Source of the DNA: Vulcanimicrobiota bacterium
Lineage (GTDB): Bacteria > Vulcanimicrobiota > Vulcanimicrobiia > Vulcanimicrobiales > Vulcanimicrobiaceae
Reading direction: 5' to 3'
DNA: 35,935 nucleotides
Assembly: GCA_003164495.1 (NCBI GenBank)
Contig: PLTN01000090.1
Span: 570 to 36,504 of the forward strand
In this document: piece after piece, positions 26,740-33,698 of the stretch
Position numbering within the stretch: the stretch's first letter is position 1
How the letters are laid out: every line of letters starts with the position of its first letter
The notes under the pieces: model-generated
The model's database searches: none
What the model saw: the letters and a program-made list of their open reading frames with translations, nothing else
Told to the model about the DNA's origin: nothing
Program-made: the position numbers and the translations under genes

Positions 26740-27366
26740 ATGATCAGTGAGTCCTTTACAGAGGCGTTCGTCGAAGCCGGCGGTTTCCGCATCCGGTACG
26801 TTGAGGTGGGTAGGGGCCACCCGATCATCTATCTGGACGAGTCTGGCGGTCTGCAACTCTCACGCGGCTACGAAATGCTGGCGCAAACCTTTCGCGTCAT
26901 CGCTTTGGAGCTGCCGGAGAATCGACGCTCGGCCTCCATCGAGGATCTTGCTCGCCACTTGAATGCTGCGGTTACTGCGCTCGGCATCGAGCGGTACAGC
27001 GTAATGGGCACGTCGTTTGCATCGACGGTTGCGTTGTGGATGGCGCTCCTTCGGCCGGAATCAGTGGAAGCCATCGTCCTGAGCGCTCCGGCCGCGCCGC
27101 CGCGTGATGAATCATTTGAAAAGCGCGCCGCCGAGCTGCCGCAACCGGCGCTGGTACTTCTCGGCACCGACGATAAGGTAACGCCGCCGGAGTGCGTGCG
27201 CCTCTACCGTGAGCTCTTGCAAAGTTGCCATATCGTGTTCGTTTACGGTGCAGGTCACGCGATCGACGCCGACCGGCCCGAGGCGTTCGCATCGTTGGTC
27301 GGAGATTTCTTGACGCGCAAGGAACAATTTGTCGTCCGCGAGACGAGCGCTCTCATTCACCCCTGA
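26740..27366 (+). CDS. alpha/beta hydrolase
   Basis: Hydrolase of 208 residues. Nucleophile elbow MGTSFAS (serine near residue 90; an alanine where GxSxG usually ends in glycine), acid in LGTDDKVTPP near residue 144 and histidine in GAGHAID near residue 171. The lid is short. It lies 21 bases after the binding-protein gene and 6 bases before the LLM gene, so they are one operon. The substrate is unknown. Confidence 0.8.
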   Translation: MISESFTEAFVEAGGFRIRYVEVGRGHPIIYLDESGGLQLSRGYEMLAQTFRVIALELPENRRSASIEDLARHLNAAVTALGIERYSVMGTSFASTVALWMALLRPESVEAIVLSAPAAPPRDESFEKRAAELPQPALVLLGTDDKVTPPECVRLYRELLQSCHIVFVYGAGHAIDADRPEAFASLVGDFLTRKEQFVVRETSALIHP

Positions 27367-27372
27367 AAGATC

Positions 27373-28464
27373 ATGATGAAAGCTTCGCTGTTTTGCAGCG
27401 CCAAATATGCGGCGCCGGTACCTGACGATGTCTGGCCTCTGCCGGGAACGTACTACTCGCCGGACGTCGCGGTGCGTTCGATGCAGACGACCTTCGATCA
27501 GTTTCGTCTCGCCGATGAATACGGTTTCGATTGGGTGACGTGTGCCGAGCACCACTTTTCGCCGATGTCATTGACGCCGAACCCCATGGTCATGGCCGGA
27601 GCGCTGTGCCAAGTGGTGCGCAGAGCAAAAATAGCGGTTCTGGGGCCGACGATTCCGATTCTCAACCCCGTTCGCGTCGCCGAAGAATTTGCGATGATCG
27701 ACGTCATGTCCAATGGGCGGCTCGTAGCCGGCATGATGCGCGGCACCGGCAACGAGTATGTCACCTACAACATCAATCCGTCTGAATCGCGGGAGCGCTT
27801 TGCCGAGGCCGTGGCTTTAATCCGACGCTGCTGGACGGAGCTGGAGCCGTTCGGCTGGGAAGGGAAATATTACCAGAATCGGACCGTTTCGATTTGGCCC
27901 AGACCAGTGCAGTATCCGCATCCGCCGATGTTCATGTCGACGTCGAGCCCTGAAGCCGCGGAGTTCGCCGCCCGCAACGGCATCGGCGCCGGCTTCGCTT
28001 TCACAACGGTTCCTCTGGCGAAGAAGTCGGTGACGCATTATCGAGAGTGCGCTCGGGCTGCGGGGTGGGAACCCACTCCCGACAATGTGATCTACCGCGC
28101 AGCATTTCATGTGGCGGAGACGGACGAACAAGCCTTCGCGGATATGGCCACGCTGCCGCCGCGGGTGAGCTTGACCAACAAGAATAAGGCGCTTTCGGAA
28201 GCCGTGACCAAATCCGGATACTTCGGCAGCGATTATGCAGGGCAGACGACGCGGAACGCGACGCGAGAGTTGGCCGAACGCATCGAGCTGGGACAGATCG
28301 TCGTCGGCAGCCCGGAAACGGCGTTGAAGCAAGTGCGGCGGATACATGACGAACTCGGCGCGGGCATCATCGACCTTGTCGTGGGCGTTCAGCTCGGCGA
28401 CCGCACGATGCGCTCGATCGAGTTGTTCGGATCGAAAGTGTTACCGCGCATGCATGAGTTTTGA
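27373..28464 (+). CDS. LLM-class flavin-dependent monooxygenase
   Basis: Luciferase-like monooxygenase of 363 residues (TIM barrel, uses reduced flavin from a partner). Characteristic stretches are LADEYGFDWVTCAEHHFSP (about residues 47-65), LNPVRVAEEFAMIDVMSNGR (about 98-117) and RERFAEAVALIRRCW. Start ATG 27373 or the next ATG at 27376. It closes the operon with the hydrolase and binding protein, a layout seen in catabolic clusters; no flavin reductase is visible. Confidence 0.87.
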   Translation: MMKASLFCSAKYAAPVPDDVWPLPGTYYSPDVAVRSMQTTFDQFRLADEYGFDWVTCAEHHFSPMSLTPNPMVMAGALCQVVRRAKIAVLGPTIPILNPVRVAEEFAMIDVMSNGRLVAGMMRGTGNEYVTYNINPSESRERFAEAVALIRRCWTELEPFGWEGKYYQNRTVSIWPRPVQYPHPPMFMSTSSPEAAEFAARNGIGAGFAFTTVPLAKKSVTHYRECARAAGWEPTPDNVIYRAAFHVAETDEQAFADMATLPPRVSLTNKNKALSEAVTKSGYFGSDYAGQTTRNATRELAERIELGQIVVGSPETALKQVRRIHDELGAGIIDLVVGVQLGDRTMRSIELFGSKVLPRMHEF

Positions 28465-28526
28465 ACGGCGCCTATTCGTTCGGGGTTTTAGATTGTCTTA
28501 TCGCTCTGCGTTCAGCGAGCCGGCCA

Positions 28527-28545
28527 TTGCACATTTTTTGCACGG
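28527..28545. repeat. direct repeat, right copy, overlapping a promoter-like sequence
   Basis: TTGCACATTTTTTGCACGG, 17 of 19 identical to 25255-25273. The second TTGCAC (28538-28543) is followed after 18 bases by TATGAT (about 28562-28567), so it also resembles a sigma-70 promoter that would read into the tRNA remnant. Confidence 0.5.
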
Positions 28546-28656
28546 GCTCGGACGGAATCGCTATGATTCGCCTTTATGAAACCAACTTGAGTAGGCGAAA
28601 ATACGGTACAGGATGGAGCGGATCGGACAGCCCATGACGCTGGTTGAACGAGGGTT

Positions 28657-28706
28657 GCTAATTCGTAATCAGCAGGTCAGCGGTTCAAATCCGCTCGTCG
28701 GCTCCA
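28657..28706 (+). tRNA. 3' half of tRNA-Thr(CGU), remnant
   Basis: From the anticodon arm onward this is a clean tRNA: anticodon loop TTCGTAA (CGT), stem partner TCAGC, variable loop AGGTC, T-arm AGCGG-TTCAAAT-CCGCT, acceptor CGTCGGC, T73 and encoded CCA. The 5' anticodon stem is GCTAA with one mismatch. No D-arm or 5' acceptor strand precedes it on this strand. The missing half lies at 28783-28812 on the opposite strand. A terminator hairpin follows. Confidence 0.7.
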
Positions 28707-28711
28707 GCTTC

Positions 28712-28742
28712 AGGCCCGTACCTCGGTGGTGTGGGCCTTTTT
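28712..28742 (+). terminator. rho-independent terminator after the tRNA remnant
   Basis: Stem AGGCCC / GGGCCT with inner ACC/GGT pairing, followed by a T-run (28738-28742). Confidence 0.7.
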
Positions 28743-28782
28743 GCTTGCGCCATAAGGATTTCCTGGCTTGAACCGCCATTTG

Positions 28783-28812
28783 CAGCTGCTCTACCAACTG
28801 AGCTACGTCGGC
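28783..28812 (-). tRNA. 5' half of tRNA-Thr, remnant on the opposite strand
   Basis: On the minus strand this reads acceptor GCCGACG, TA, D-arm GCTCAGTTGGTAGAGC, A, then GCTG of the anticodon stem. GCCGACG is fully complementary to the CGTCGGC acceptor strand of the 3' half at 28657-28706, and the anticodon stems also match. Joined, the two make a 76-base tRNA-Thr with CGU anticodon. After GCTG the sequence is not tRNA, apart from a T-arm-like TGGC-GGTTCAA-GCCA hairpin. Confidence 0.65.
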
Positions 28813-28827
28813 AATTTTCGCCCGTAG

Positions 28828-28974
28828 GCGGGCGGAGATCTCTCGCTCTGGGGCGTGGTCAATGCCGTGACGCAAATAGCGGAGGATGTCGGCTCGTACG
28901 ATAGAGCCGTTGAGCTCGAGCGGATCGGTGGCGAGATCCTCGGGCTCAAAGCCTCGGCATTCAGCAAGAACTAA
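28828..28974 (+). pseudogene. C-terminal fragment resembling a DUF932-type mobile-element protein
   Basis: After an in-frame TAG, the plus strand reads DLSLWGVVNAVTQIAEDVG, SYDRAVELERIGGEIL and a stop at 28972. The LWGxxNAVT pattern followed by DRAVELE resembles the end of DUF932 proteins, which are common on phages and plasmids. Only about 48 residues remain. It is further evidence that this stretch is mobile-element debris. Confidence 0.5.
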
Positions 28975-28991
28975 TACAACAAAAACTATCG

Positions 28992-29028
28992 GGCCCGCGG
29001 AATCACCGCGGGCCTTTCTTTCTTTTTA
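28992..29028 (+). terminator. strong rho-independent terminator
   Basis: Perfect 9-bp stem GGCCCGCGG / CCGCGGGCC, five-base loop and a long T-rich tract. Confidence 0.85.
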
Positions 29029-29041
29029 GGAGACGAAAATC

Positions 29042-29221
29042 ATGATCATATCGACGCTAAGCGCCGTCAGTTCGGCGTGCTTCAAAGCGGGCTTGTTCTT
29101 TTCACACCTGAAGTTCGTGGCGGCGCTGCTGTTGCTTAACTTTCATGTCGTGACGCACCACGTGTGGTACGCCTATATTCTAAACCATGTCCGCCCGTTA
29201 CTCGCCTGGTCACCGTTGTAG
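29042..29221 (+). CDS. small membrane protein, 59 residues
   Basis: Short ORF starting just after a strong terminator with AGGAGA ten bases upstream of its ATG. The peptide has one clear hydrophobic segment (LKFVAALLLLNFHVVTHHVW), many histidines and aromatic residues. Its stop is three bases before the next small membrane-protein start, so the two look co-transcribed. No family recognised; the surrounding sequence is mobile-element debris, so it may be phage- or plasmid-derived. Confidence 0.45.
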   Translation: MIISTLSAVSSACFKAGLFFSHLKFVAALLLLNFHVVTHHVWYAYILNHVRPLLAWSPL

Positions 29222-29224
29222 CCG

Positions 29225-29491
29225 ATGGAGGCGATAGCAATTACCATCGTTTGCGTAGTGGTCTTCTTGATCACGCGGTGGGGTTCCAAGACGTTTGGCC
29301 GTGGTGCCGGAACGCTTATCGGATTAGCGCTGATGGGATGGACGGCATTCGGACTCATTGCGCTAATGGCAACGGTGTTCGGTTGGTTTGCGGCGCTTAT
29401 TCTACCAGCGCTCGTGCCGCTCTTAATTCCGCTAGGAATGGGCTTCTTCGTCTTTCGGCTGCTCAGCCGACGGGCGAAGCAGCAGAAGTAA
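29225..29491 (+). CDS. small membrane protein, 88 residues
   Basis: Hydrophobic protein with about three membrane segments (IAITIVCVVVFLI, LIGLALMGWTAFGLIAL, ALILPALVPLLIPLGMGFF) and a basic C-terminus (RLLSRRAKQQK), suggesting a cytoplasmic tail. It follows the 59-residue gene by three bases and is itself followed by a terminator. Function unknown. Confidence 0.5.
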   Translation: MEAIAITIVCVVVFLITRWGSKTFGRGAGTLIGLALMGWTAFGLIALMATVFGWFAALILPALVPLLIPLGMGFFVFRLLSRRAKQQK

Positions 29492-29493
29492 TC

Positions 29494-29534
29494 GGCGGTG
29501 GAAAGATTCGCAAGAGTCTTCCACTGCCTTTTTT
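29494..29534 (+). terminator. rho-independent terminator
   Basis: Imperfect long stem GGCGGTGGAA / TTCCACTGCC followed by TTTTTT, just after the 88-residue membrane-protein gene. Confidence 0.75.
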
Positions 29535-29604
29535 CCTCTCGCCTTAAAGGGTGCGTAAGGGCTGTCTTCGCCAGTCAAACGATTTGCCACGGCGGCACGC
29601 AGAT

Positions 29605-29672
29605 CAAGGAACGTCGTTGGATTCTACAACCAGCGCGGAACAGCAGAGCGGCATATCAAGGAAGGGAAAACG
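29605..29672 (+). mobile_element. IS1380-family transposase fragment
   Basis: Reads VVGFYNQRGTAERHIKEGK, the conserved C-terminal catalytic region of IS1380-type transposases. It is only about 20 residues long and switches abruptly into an IS256-type fragment in another frame. Some upstream sequence from about 29550 may belong to it but is too decayed to place. Confidence 0.7.
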
Positions 29673-29673
29673 C

Positions 29674-30291
29674 GACCTCACGCGACGCGGCCCGCGCGGA
29701 GTGAAGCTGGTGATCTCCGATGCGCATCTCGGCCTCAAGGCGGCGATCGCGAAAGTCTTCACGGCAACGTGGCAACGCTGCCGCGTGCACTTTATGCGCA
29801 ATGCGCTGGCCTTTGCGAACAAGGGTCAGCGACAAATGGTTCTCGCGCTGATTAACACGGCGCTCGCACAAGAAGCGACAGCAGGCGCGCATGAGCAATG
29901 GCATGTCGTCGCCGATCACTTTCGCACGAAACTGCCGAAGCTCGCAGCGATGCTTGATGAGGCCGAACACGACGTTCTTGCATTCATGGACTTCCCACGT
30001 GCACACCGCAAGCAGATCGCCTCGACGAATCCGTTGGAGCGACTCAACGCAGAGATCAAGCGGAGAACCGACGTCGTTGGCATCTTTCCCAACGATGCCG
30101 CAATCGCCCGGCTTGTCGGCGCGTTGCTGCTCGAGCAGAACGACGAATGGCAATTGCAGCGGCCTATCTCTTGCTCGAAGGACTTGGGGTCGTCAGCGAC
30201 AATCAGAACCAACGGCTCTCAGCTGTGATTACCGGCTGAACGCCCAACCCGCGGCGAGACTTACTCGTACACCACTCCGCGGGACACGATC
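29674..30291 (+). mobile_element. IS256-family transposase remnant and right end
   Basis: C-terminal half of an IS256/Mutator-type transposase: GVKLVISDAHLGLKAAIAKV, TWQRCRVHFMRNALA, STNPLERLNAEIKRRTDVVG and LLEQNDEW. The N-terminal half is missing. After QLQR (about 30162) one base is lost and the proper end YLLLEGLGVVSDNQNQRL continues in another frame to a stop at 30237-30239. The following TACACCACT and GGGACACGATC (30268-30291) look like the usual 3' end of this IS family. It is not expected to be active. Confidence 0.85.
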
Positions 30292-30412
30292 AACCAATGG
30301 TTCGCGTCTTGTAATGATTCGGACAAATCGGGTGTTTAGCCGGAGCCTTTTGCGTAAGGCATACTGTACCTCTAGTTTTTCTGGAGCGGCGCGGACCGCC
30401 GATCGTATTTGA

Positions 30413-30895
30413 ATGACCATACTGAGCGTCGGGATTGTTAGCCTAATCGCCCTCGCCACGGCACTGGGCGTAGCCGCGCTGGTACGGATTCGCGCCGAAG
30501 CGAAATTGAAGGTACGCTCGACGCACAAACGTGCACGCAGCGTACGCACGATGCGCGAGCGGGCGCCGGATTTGGAAGCCCGCATCAAAACTGTGTTGGC
30601 TGGACCCAGCAGAAAGTATGGAGAGATCTTCACCGACTACGGTGTCTGGAGACTCGATCGCGAAACGCGTCTCGAATTAAAGGCCACTGCAGGCTGGAGC
30701 CGACTCAACGAGTTCACACGCAGCCTTGTCGTGCGGTACTTGTGGCGTGTATTAGAAAGCCTTGCCGGCGGGGCGGTCGTCGTCGTCGATCAACCGCCGC
30801 AAACGTGGAATGTCGAGGTGGATTCCCGTTTTCGAGATCACGGATTTGAGTGGAGAACGTTCGGGGACGGCCCGCAGTTTATCCAAGAGACGTAA
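30413..30895 (+). CDS. hypothetical protein with N-terminal membrane anchor
   Basis: Protein of 160 residues. Residues 3-25 form one membrane segment, followed by a very basic stretch (KVRSTHKRARSVRTMRERAP), a helical region and a C-terminal globular part (YGVWRLDRETRLELKATAGW, WNVEVDSRFRDHGFEWRTFG). The composition is that of a real cytoplasm-facing membrane-anchored protein. No family recognised. It begins about 120 bases after the IS256 end. Confidence 0.55.
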   Translation: MTILSVGIVSLIALATALGVAALVRIRAEAKLKVRSTHKRARSVRTMRERAPDLEARIKTVLAGPSRKYGEIFTDYGVWRLDRETRLELKATAGWSRLNEFTRSLVVRYLWRVLESLAGGAVVVVDQPPQTWNVEVDSRFRDHGFEWRTFGDGPQFIQET

Positions 30896-31072
30896 CGCAC
30901 ACTATTCGAGGCAGGTGCCCTTTTGCAAGAAAATTTCCACCCGCTGACGCTGGATCGAGTACGCAAATACCAAGTTAGGTAGAAAACGTTACGCAGAGTT
31001 TACGCCTATGCCTATCTTGCGTAGTCTGTTGGGGGTATAATTAGGCCCCAAACGTCTCGGTCAAGGATACAC
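30896..31072 (+). promoter_or_regulatory. upstream region of the LuxR-type gene with -10 box and inverted repeat
   Basis: A consensus TATAAT is at 31036-31041, about 31 bases before the gene. No good -35 is seen, but TTACGCA (30989-30995) and TGCGTAG (31018-31024) form an imperfect inverted repeat overlapping the expected -35 area and could be an activator site, perhaps for the LuxR-type protein itself. Confidence 0.35.
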
Positions 31073-31654
31073 ATGATTCGGGATTTCAACTCTGCTGCCG
31101 GCGATCTTTCGGCTCAAGCGATAGATCCGTCTGCGCTTGGCCGACGAAGCATCGGCATTGCGAAACGCCGCGAGCCGCAGCGGTTTATCATTTGCGATGC
31201 CTCAATGCGCGTGCTCTTTGCTACCGCCGGCCTGGATCACATATCATGGTTCAAAGATGGCCTCGAGGCGCTTCAGCCCAAATGCCGCGAAAGTACGCTT
31301 TCTAAGACGACGATTTTTCACGCTTACGACGATGAAACAGTCTTGCGTATCGTTCCGCTTGACGGCCATCTCTTCGCGTGTGTCGCAATCTTTGTCGATG
31401 GCTTCAGTCGGCGTGGCTCCATTTTCAGAGCTGCCAAACAATTCGGTTTGACGAAGCGTGAATTGGAGGTGCTTCAAATGTTGATTCGTGTCAAATCAAA
31501 TTCGGATATTGCTGAAAGTCTCGGTGTTGCCGAATCCACTGTATCGGATCATGTCCAGAGCATAATGCGCAAGCTGGGCACGTCCAAGCGAGCGGCGTTG
31601 GTTAGCAAGGTATTCAATTTAGAGCAAGACATCGCCGCCGAAAATGATGACTAA
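31073..31654 (+). CDS. LuxR-family HTH transcriptional regulator
   Basis: Regulator of 193 residues. The C-terminus has the LuxR/FixJ helix-turn-helix: LTKRELEVLQMLIRVKSNSD then IAESLGVAESTVSDHVQSIM and KLGTSKRAAL (about residues 125-182). The N-terminal 115 residues are not a phosphoacceptor receiver domain (no DD/D/K pattern seen) and may be a PAS-like sensor (RFIICDASMRVLFAT). The gene overlaps the following HD-GYP gene by 11 bases, so signal sensing and the hydrolase are probably co-produced. Confidence 0.85.
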   Translation: MIRDFNSAAGDLSAQAIDPSALGRRSIGIAKRREPQRFIICDASMRVLFATAGLDHISWFKDGLEALQPKCRESTLSKTTIFHAYDDETVLRIVPLDGHLFACVAIFVDGFSRRGSIFRAAKQFGLTKRELEVLQMLIRVKSNSDIAESLGVAESTVSDHVQSIMRKLGTSKRAALVSKVFNLEQDIAAENDD

Positions 31655-32231
31655 ACAGGATATCCCGGAGGTCCATGGCCTCATCGGTGCGATGAATGTA
31701 TTCGATCCGGAAATGGCGCAACACCTCATAGCAACGGCCACGTTTGCAGAGCGCGTCGCGACGGTTATGGCGCTCGACTCGGAAACCATAGAAAATTGCC
31801 GCGTCGGTGCGATACTCCATGACATCGGCCGGCTTGGTATCGATAAATCGATATTGGAGTGCCCGGCAATGTTAGTCGAGGCGGAGTGGGACGTGTTGAC
31901 TGACCATCCGATGCTCGGGGCACGCCTGCTGAAGACGATCCCCGCGCTCGCGCATATCGCACCCATCGTCCGCGCCCATCACGAACGAATCGATGGATCG
32001 GGTTACCCCGATGCGCTGATTGGCGACGAGATTCCAATTGAAGCACGGATCATTGCGGTTGCGGACGCCTTCCACACAATGACCATGCCGCACGCGTACC
32101 GCTTTGCGTCTCCGACGACCACGGCAATGGCAGAGCTCGTTGGTAATAGCGACTCACAATTTGATGCGGACGTCGTCGAGGCGTTTGGCGTAATGATCGG
32201 AGTTCGTCGGCGCCGGCCCCACCATGCCTGA
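31644..32231 (+). CDS. HD-GYP domain protein
   Basis: Stand-alone HD-GYP domain of 195 residues. The metal-binding HD is at residues 59-60 (AILHDIGRLGIDKS), a further HPMLG motif at 88-92, and HHERIDGSGYP at 112-122 gives the GYP signature. Active members hydrolyse cyclic di-GMP. It has no receiver or sensor domain of its own; the overlapping LuxR-type gene may supply input or output. The start is one of two adjacent ATGs. Confidence 0.85.
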   Translation: MMTKQDIPEVHGLIGAMNVFDPEMAQHLIATATFAERVATVMALDSETIENCRVGAILHDIGRLGIDKSILECPAMLVEAEWDVLTDHPMLGARLLKTIPALAHIAPIVRAHHERIDGSGYPDALIGDEIPIEARIIAVADAFHTMTMPHAYRFASPTTTAMAELVGNSDSQFDADVVEAFGVMIGVRRRRPHHA

Positions 32232-32291
32232 TTGGGCCTCATTAGGTCTTTTGGCCCAAAAAATGGAGTCTTTTGCGAGTCGCGTAGGCTT

Positions 32292-32645
32292 ATGGCCTCG
32301 GATATCATGAGCATCCAACGGCATGCTTGTATGCCGTGGGAGCTATGGCGAGGTGAACGGCTGATGATTATTCGGCTCAATGGCGAGTTTGGGGGTTCCG
32401 AGCAAAGCGCGATGCGCGATGCCTTCCAGTGGGTTACGGGTCCCGTAACGATCGATTTGCAAAACGCGACCTTAGCGGCCAACGCGTTGGGCGAAATAAT
32501 GCTTCTGGCGAACCGAATCGGGCTGCAAAACGTTCGTCTCATAAATCCGACCGTGAGCATGCGTAAGATATTGTCCTTGACGCATCTTGATCGCGTCCTC
32601 AGCGTCTCCGGCGACTTCACCCGGGTGTACGATAAAAGTGCCTAA
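32292..32645 (+). CDS. STAS-like domain protein (anti-sigma antagonist type)
   Basis: Protein of about 117 residues. The part from MIIRLNGEFGGSE to LTHLDRVLSVSGDF has the beta-alpha order of STAS domains: a first strand, a central segment VTGPVTIDLQNATLAANALG where the phosphorylatable residue usually lies, and a C-terminal helix with MRKILSLTHLDRVL. The usual DxxxxDSxG pattern is weak, so regulation by phosphorylation is unsure. ATG 32292 is chosen; an ATG at 32307 and a longer TTG start are possible. It follows the LuxR-type/HD-GYP pair. Confidence 0.6.
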   Translation: MASDIMSIQRHACMPWELWRGERLMIIRLNGEFGGSEQSAMRDAFQWVTGPVTIDLQNATLAANALGEIMLLANRIGLQNVRLINPTVSMRKILSLTHLDRVLSVSGDFTRVYDKSA

Positions 32646-32652
32646 GTCGCTG

Positions 32653-32856
32653 ATGAACGAAACGATCAAAATCGGCGAATGCGGAGTGTCCCAGCGCGCT
32701 CAGCGTCGAGGTCTCAGCTTGCGTAAGGCGCGGTCGAGCGAGAGTGCCCGACGCCCAGTGGAATATTGGCTCGTCGTTCCCGGCACGAGCAGCATCGTCG
32801 CCGGGTCTCTTGCTCTACCACGTTTTCAGCATTTCTTGAGCAGCAGGACGCGATAG
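32653..32856 (+). CDS. small conserved-looking protein, 67 residues
   Basis: Short ORF with the pattern RAQRRGLSLRKARSSE, then EYWLVVPGTSSIVAG and a terminal LPRFQHFL. This basic-helix then beta-hairpin order is one I associate with small hypothetical proteins found near mobile elements, but function is unknown. It overlaps the end of the convergent methyltransferase gene by 31 bases. Confidence 0.45.
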   Translation: MNETIKIGECGVSQRAQRRGLSLRKARSSESARRPVEYWLVVPGTSSIVAGSLALPRFQHFLSSRTR

Positions 32857-33488
32857 TTGAGATGCTCTTTGAAGCGTGAACTATCGAATTGCTTGGGCTG
32901 TTTGGTGTAGAGAAAATCCGCGGCGAGCGCCAGCTGCTTGCGAAAACAAAATCGCCCGGCTCGTACGATGAAGCCCGGGATCAGGTGGATCAGGAGGTCG
33001 CGCACGAGTTCGATAGTCGGCAGGATGATCGTGGCATATATTTCCTTCCCGACGTCGAGCGTCGGCAGCGTCTCGTCCGTGATATCGTCGCAGGAAACGA
33101 TCTGAAAATTGCTTTTGCCCAACTCCAATGAGAAGTCCGATTCCGTCCAGACACTCTCGTAGTACGACGTCTCGGCTTTGCGAAAGTAATCGGAGATCAA
33201 CAGGTAGCCGCCGTCCGCCAAGAGCTCGCGGGCCTTGGGAAAGAGCAGATGGTGGCTCATGTATTGGCAACTCTCGGACATAATGATCAGCTCGTATTTT
33301 TGCAACGTTTCGAATACTTCGAACTTCGAGAGCACGAAGGCGGCGCGGTTGCCGAGCCGTTTGGCCACCACGTCGGCGAGGTAGCCGTCGGGGCTCAGCG
33401 CCGTCACGCCGATGACGTCCGGGATGCAAGGTGGCATGTCGCCGACGACGATGCATGGGACGGCCGGCGCGTCAGGGATGCGTAGCAT
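32826..33488 (-). CDS. SAM-dependent methyltransferase-like protein, apparently 5'-truncated
   Basis: Frame of 220 residues. VIGVTALSPDGYLADVVAKR, FETLQKYELIIMSESCQYM and ARELLADGGYLLISDYFRK correspond to motif II onward of a sterol/ubiquinone-type methyltransferase fold. The glycine-rich motif I that should come before is not seen; instead there are about 26 residues of unlikely sequence (PDAPAVPCIVVGDMPPCIPD). The start ATG overlaps head-to-head (CATG) with a start on the other strand. The gene probably lost its N-terminal part. Confidence 0.6.
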   Translation of the reverse strand: MLRIPDAPAVPCIVVGDMPPCIPDVIGVTALSPDGYLADVVAKRLGNRAAFVLSKFEVFETLQKYELIIMSESCQYMSHHLLFPKARELLADGGYLLISDYFRKAETSYYESVWTESDFSLELGKSNFQIVSCDDITDETLPTLDVGKEIYATIILPTIELVRDLLIHLIPGFIVRAGRFCFRKQLALAADFLYTKQPKQFDSSRFKEHLNYRVLLLKKC

Positions 33489-33690
33489 GAACTTCGCACA
33501 GATGATGCAGCGTTGCGGGACTATCGGCGCGCTGACAAAGTCGGGAGCGCTCTACCTGCTGATGACGACCAGCAGTGCCGCGCTCCGGCCTCTCTGCTCC
33601 GAGGTCGGCCGCACTGCGACCGTTACGGGCGGCAAATACGTGAAAGGCGGCATCCATGCGATCGTCGCCGCGGCCGTTCAACTCCGCTAG
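33487..33690 (+). CDS. hypothetical small protein, N-terminus probably lost
   Basis: Frame of 67 residues or more; the longer frame goes back to 33412 inside the opposite-strand gene. From CGTIGALTKSGALYLLMTTS through CSEVGRTATVTGGKYVKGGI it has the look of a small beta-barrel periplasmic protein, for which a signal peptide would be expected but none is seen. It ends eight bases before the DUF5676-like gene and probably belongs to the same copper-related cluster. Confidence 0.45.
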   Translation: MNFAQMMQRCGTIGALTKSGALYLLMTTSSAALRPLCSEVGRTATVTGGKYVKGGIHAIVAAAVQLR

Positions 33691-33698
33691 GAACGACG

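Noticed and set aside
28669..28875. 68-codon minus-strand ORF across the tRNA remnants
   Set aside because: Its peptide (VAQLVEQ and SGFEPLTC) is the well-known false product of reading tRNA sequence as protein.
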